DNA of 42,748 bases from Leptospiraceae bacterium (GTDB lineage: Bacteria; Spirochaetota; Leptospiria; Turneriellales; Turneriellaceae). Below are positions 41,247 to 42,748 of the stretch, in pieces. The first letter of the stretch is position 1. Each line of letters begins with the position of its first letter. The notes beneath the pieces are model-generated. The model was not told the origin of the DNA. It saw only the letters and a list, made by a program, of their open reading frames with translations, and did not search any database. Position numbers and translations under genes: made by a program. The stretch spans positions 1 to 42,748 of the forward strand of contig JAGRNJ010000026.1 of the NCBI GenBank assembly GCA_020440825.1, written 5' to 3'.

Positions 41247-41855
41247 ATGGCAAGACCCAAAGCAACCGAATCTTTGCGCAAAGCCCGCCGTGAACAAATT
41301 CAAAAAGCTGCACTGAAAGTTTTTTCAGAGAAGGGCTATCATGCAACCGGCATTGCAGATATAGCCGCTGAAGTGAACTTAGGGCATGGTACCTTTTACC
41401 GCTATTTTGCCAATAAGCTGGATATCATGCTGAGTCTTATTGAAGATATTCTCATACAAATGAAAGATATTGCTGAAGAAGAAATCTACCTCAAGGCGAC
41501 ATCCCGGGCCGAATATTTACAGGCGATGTATATGATCGCCATGAAGTACTCGAGTATCTTTTTAAGCTCACCGGCAATAGTAAAAATATTTTTTCGGGAG
41601 GCCCATGCCGACCCGGCCATTGCAAAAGAAATTGAATTGACTTTGCAATATTTTCACTCGGTCACAGAAAAGTTTCTGACTCATGGACGAAAACTGAACC
41701 TCATAGACCCCGAACTCAATTTGCCCGACTCTGCCCGGCTGATCAATGCAATGATCTTTGAAACTCTGCGCTCATTCTCAGAAGAAGATACCCTGTCAGC
41801 AACCCGTATGGTACAGACGATTATTCGACTGATACCGAATGCGCTACAGTTGTAG
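41247..41855 (+). CDS. TetR family transcriptional regulator
   Basis: Regulator of 202 residues. The N-terminal HTH is AALKVFSEKGYHATGIADIAAEVNLGHGTFYRYFANKLDIM (about 21-61), which is the TetR recognition unit. The C-terminal ligand-binding part is helical and variable. It starts two bases after the monooxygenase gene and probably represses its own operon through the palindrome at 39267-39284, and perhaps the desaturase through the half-site at 38871. Confidence 0.94.
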   Translation: MARPKATESLRKARREQIQKAALKVFSEKGYHATGIADIAAEVNLGHGTFYRYFANKLDIMLSLIEDILIQMKDIAEEEIYLKATSRAEYLQAMYMIAMKYSSIFLSSPAIVKIFFREAHADPAIAKEIELTLQYFHSVTEKFLTHGRKLNLIDPELNLPDSARLINAMIFETLRSFSEEDTLSATRMVQTIIRLIPNALQL

Positions 41856-42172
41856 GTTACCGGCCAAACATAAAAAGTTTATTCAAATTCTACAAATTCA
41901 GCAAAAACCCAGCCTCTTTCAGCATCACAGTTGAACCCTTCATCCATAATCAGTTCTATTAGATACCAGTAGTTTTCCCAATTATTCACTTTCACCTTTT
42001 CGTTTGTTCGTTTTGGAGTTTTCTATGATTGCATGGAGAGATTTTTAAATATAGCATTGAAAAGAGATCAATATAGTATTTTCCTCTGATCAGGCTCGTC
42101 TAAAAACTCATCGGATTTCTAAAACGCATCAAAAAGTATTTGCCGCATGAAAACCATGCTGCAGAGTATGAC
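41856..42172. other. Intergenic gap of about 317 bp
   Basis: No gene with good support. The minus strand has one short open stretch with protein-like composition (41879-41995, listed separately). The right half is AT-rich and could hold the promoter of the two small membrane-protein genes. No repeat or strong hairpin was noticed. Confidence 0.55.
41879..41995 (-). CDS. Possible small ORF or gene remnant (38 aa)
   Basis: From GTG at 41995 the minus strand reads VKVNNWENYWYLIELIMDEG then FNCDAERGWVFAEFVEFE-stop. The composition (Trp, Tyr, acidic, ordered hydrophobic spacing) looks like real protein rather than chance, but it is short, begins with GTG and has only a weak ribosome site. It could be a small gene or the tail of a lost one. 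No family is recognised. Confidence 0.25.
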   Translation of the reverse strand: MKVNNWENYWYLIELIMDEGFNCDAERGWVFAEFVEFE

Positions 42173-42355
42173 ATGCTTTATCGTTTAGGAATATTTTTTG
42201 CTGTGGTGGCCATGGTCTGGGTTATTTATGACATTCTGGTTTACCAGAAAAGAATGAAAGACCTGCAGAAAATACTGTGGATCGCCGGTGCGATAGTCTT
42301 TAGCCTGTTAACTGCCATTCTATATTTTATTTTTATCAAGAAAGGAAAATTCTAA
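42173..42355 (+). CDS. Small two-helix membrane protein
   Basis: About 60 residues from the ATG at 42173 (a TTG at 42140 would extend it by 11). Two transmembrane helices (about 5-22 and 34-52) with a basic loop (YQKRMKDLQK) between. The pattern KILWIAGAIVFSLLTAILYFIF recalls the N-terminal domain of phospholipase-D-like membrane proteins (PLDc_N), but the match is weak. It lies one base before the next gene and should be co-transcribed. Confidence 0.6.
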   Translation: MLYRLGIFFAVVAMVWVIYDILVYQKRMKDLQKILWIAGAIVFSLLTAILYFIFIKKGKF

Positions 42356-42356
42356 T

Positions 42357-42707
42357 ATGGAAATCTGGCTATTGATATCTGTAATTGCCGGGACTGCATT
42401 CCTGTCATCGGCTTTGACAGCATATATTACCTATCGTCTGGCAGACCGCATGTATGATATCAAAGTCGAAAAGCGCATTGATCGATTGCCTGCCGAAATC
42501 GGTGCAGAAGTTGAAAAAGGTGTGAAAGATGCAGCAGAATCCCTTTTGCCTGAATTCGAAGAACGTGTGCGAAATGGTTTTCGCTCGTCTTTAAAAGATG
42601 CAACTCGCTTAGGATCAGATTTAACGAGCTCTGCGATAGAGGCTTCTTTAGAAGCCGGTATAAAGAGTGTCGATATGCTGTTTAAGGGTCCCAGAAGATC
42701 GAGGTGA
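42357..42707 (+). CDS. Membrane-anchored protein of unknown function
   Basis: Protein of 116 residues. One N-terminal transmembrane helix (about 3-25) is followed by a basic stretch and amphipathic helices (GAEVEKGVKDAAESLLPEFE, SSLKDATRLGSDLTSSA). It ends in a basic tail, GPRRSR. It resembles small membrane-tethered helical proteins but no family is named. Only one base separates it from the preceding two-helix protein, so the pair is likely one unit. Confidence 0.65.
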   Translation: MEIWLLISVIAGTAFLSSALTAYITYRLADRMYDIKVEKRIDRLPAEIGAEVEKGVKDAAESLLPEFEERVRNGFRSSLKDATRLGSDLTSSAIEASLEAGIKSVDMLFKGPRRSR

Positions 42708-42748
42708 TAAAAACATCTATGTGACTCAAGCAGATTTATAAACTCCCA

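Noticed and set aside
1..42748. CRISPR arrays, rRNA or tRNA genes, known riboswitches
   Set aside because: No regularly spaced repeats, no T-loop plus acceptor pairing and no recognisable riboswitch core was found by eye on either strand; a covariance-model scan was not possible.

Overview
The window looks like chromosomal DNA of a spirochaete (Spirochaetota), plausibly a Leptospirales relative. The best single marker is the P83/100-antigen family gene at 3113-4831, a family known from spirochaetes. Spirochaete-style exported lipoproteins and a FapA (DUF342) gene fit this. The species cannot be named from the sequence. Base composition looks moderate, with A+T somewhat above G+C, and gene density is high.

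Layout. 1-2.7 kb: 3' end of acetyl-CoA synthetase, a 3-ketodihydrosphingosine-reductase-like SDR and an OmpA-domain protein. 2.7-9.4 kb: ribosomal protein L31, P83/100, and a minus-strand run sthA-fapA-capA. 9.5-14.6 kb: three small plus-strand genes, then a minus-strand four-gene unit in which every junction is a 4-bp overlap (lipoprotein, Fn3-like exported protein, unknown protein, spore-photoproduct-lyase-family radical SAM enzyme), then pth and a short ssb. 14.7-18.9 kb: MarC, an NAPE-PLD-like metallohydrolase, a gamma carbonic anhydrase homologue and a DUF4153 membrane protein. 19.0-21.8 kb: allantoate amidohydrolase, an AbrB/Doc toxin-antitoxin pair and a methyltransferase. 21.8-25.6 kb: a low-density accessory patch with an IS21-type IstB remnant, copies of a palindromic repeat in opposite orientations, two exported lipoproteins, a structured intergenic region, a degenerate vapC tail, a frameshifted small gene and a VapBC pair.

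25.7-35.7 kb is the functional centre. It is one tightly spaced plus-strand array: ureidoglycine aminohydrolase, ureidoglycolate amidohydrolase, OHCU decarboxylase (uraD), HIU hydrolase (uraH), an embedded VapBC pair, malate synthase A, then a molybdenum-cofactor set (moaC-moaB fusion, moeA, moaA, moaD and a moaE-moeB-rhodanese fusion). With the allantoate amidohydrolase at 19 kb these genes describe a plant-type ureide route from 5-hydroxyisourate towards glyoxylate, ammonia and CO2, followed by glyoxylate assimilation to malate. The cofactor genes would serve xanthine dehydrogenase, the molybdoenzyme that starts the route. Xanthine dehydrogenase, urate oxidase and allantoinase are not in the window.

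35.7-42.7 kb: an Atm1-type ABC exporter, a dihydroceramide delta-4-desaturase-like enzyme with a lysine-rich N-terminal tail, a DUF2905 membrane protein, an operon of SRPBCC protein, Baeyer-Villiger-type flavin monooxygenase and TetR regulator with a clear palindromic operator (half of which recurs before the desaturase), and two small membrane proteins. The reductase at 0.6 kb and the desaturase at 38 kb together hint at sphingoid-base or ceramide metabolism.
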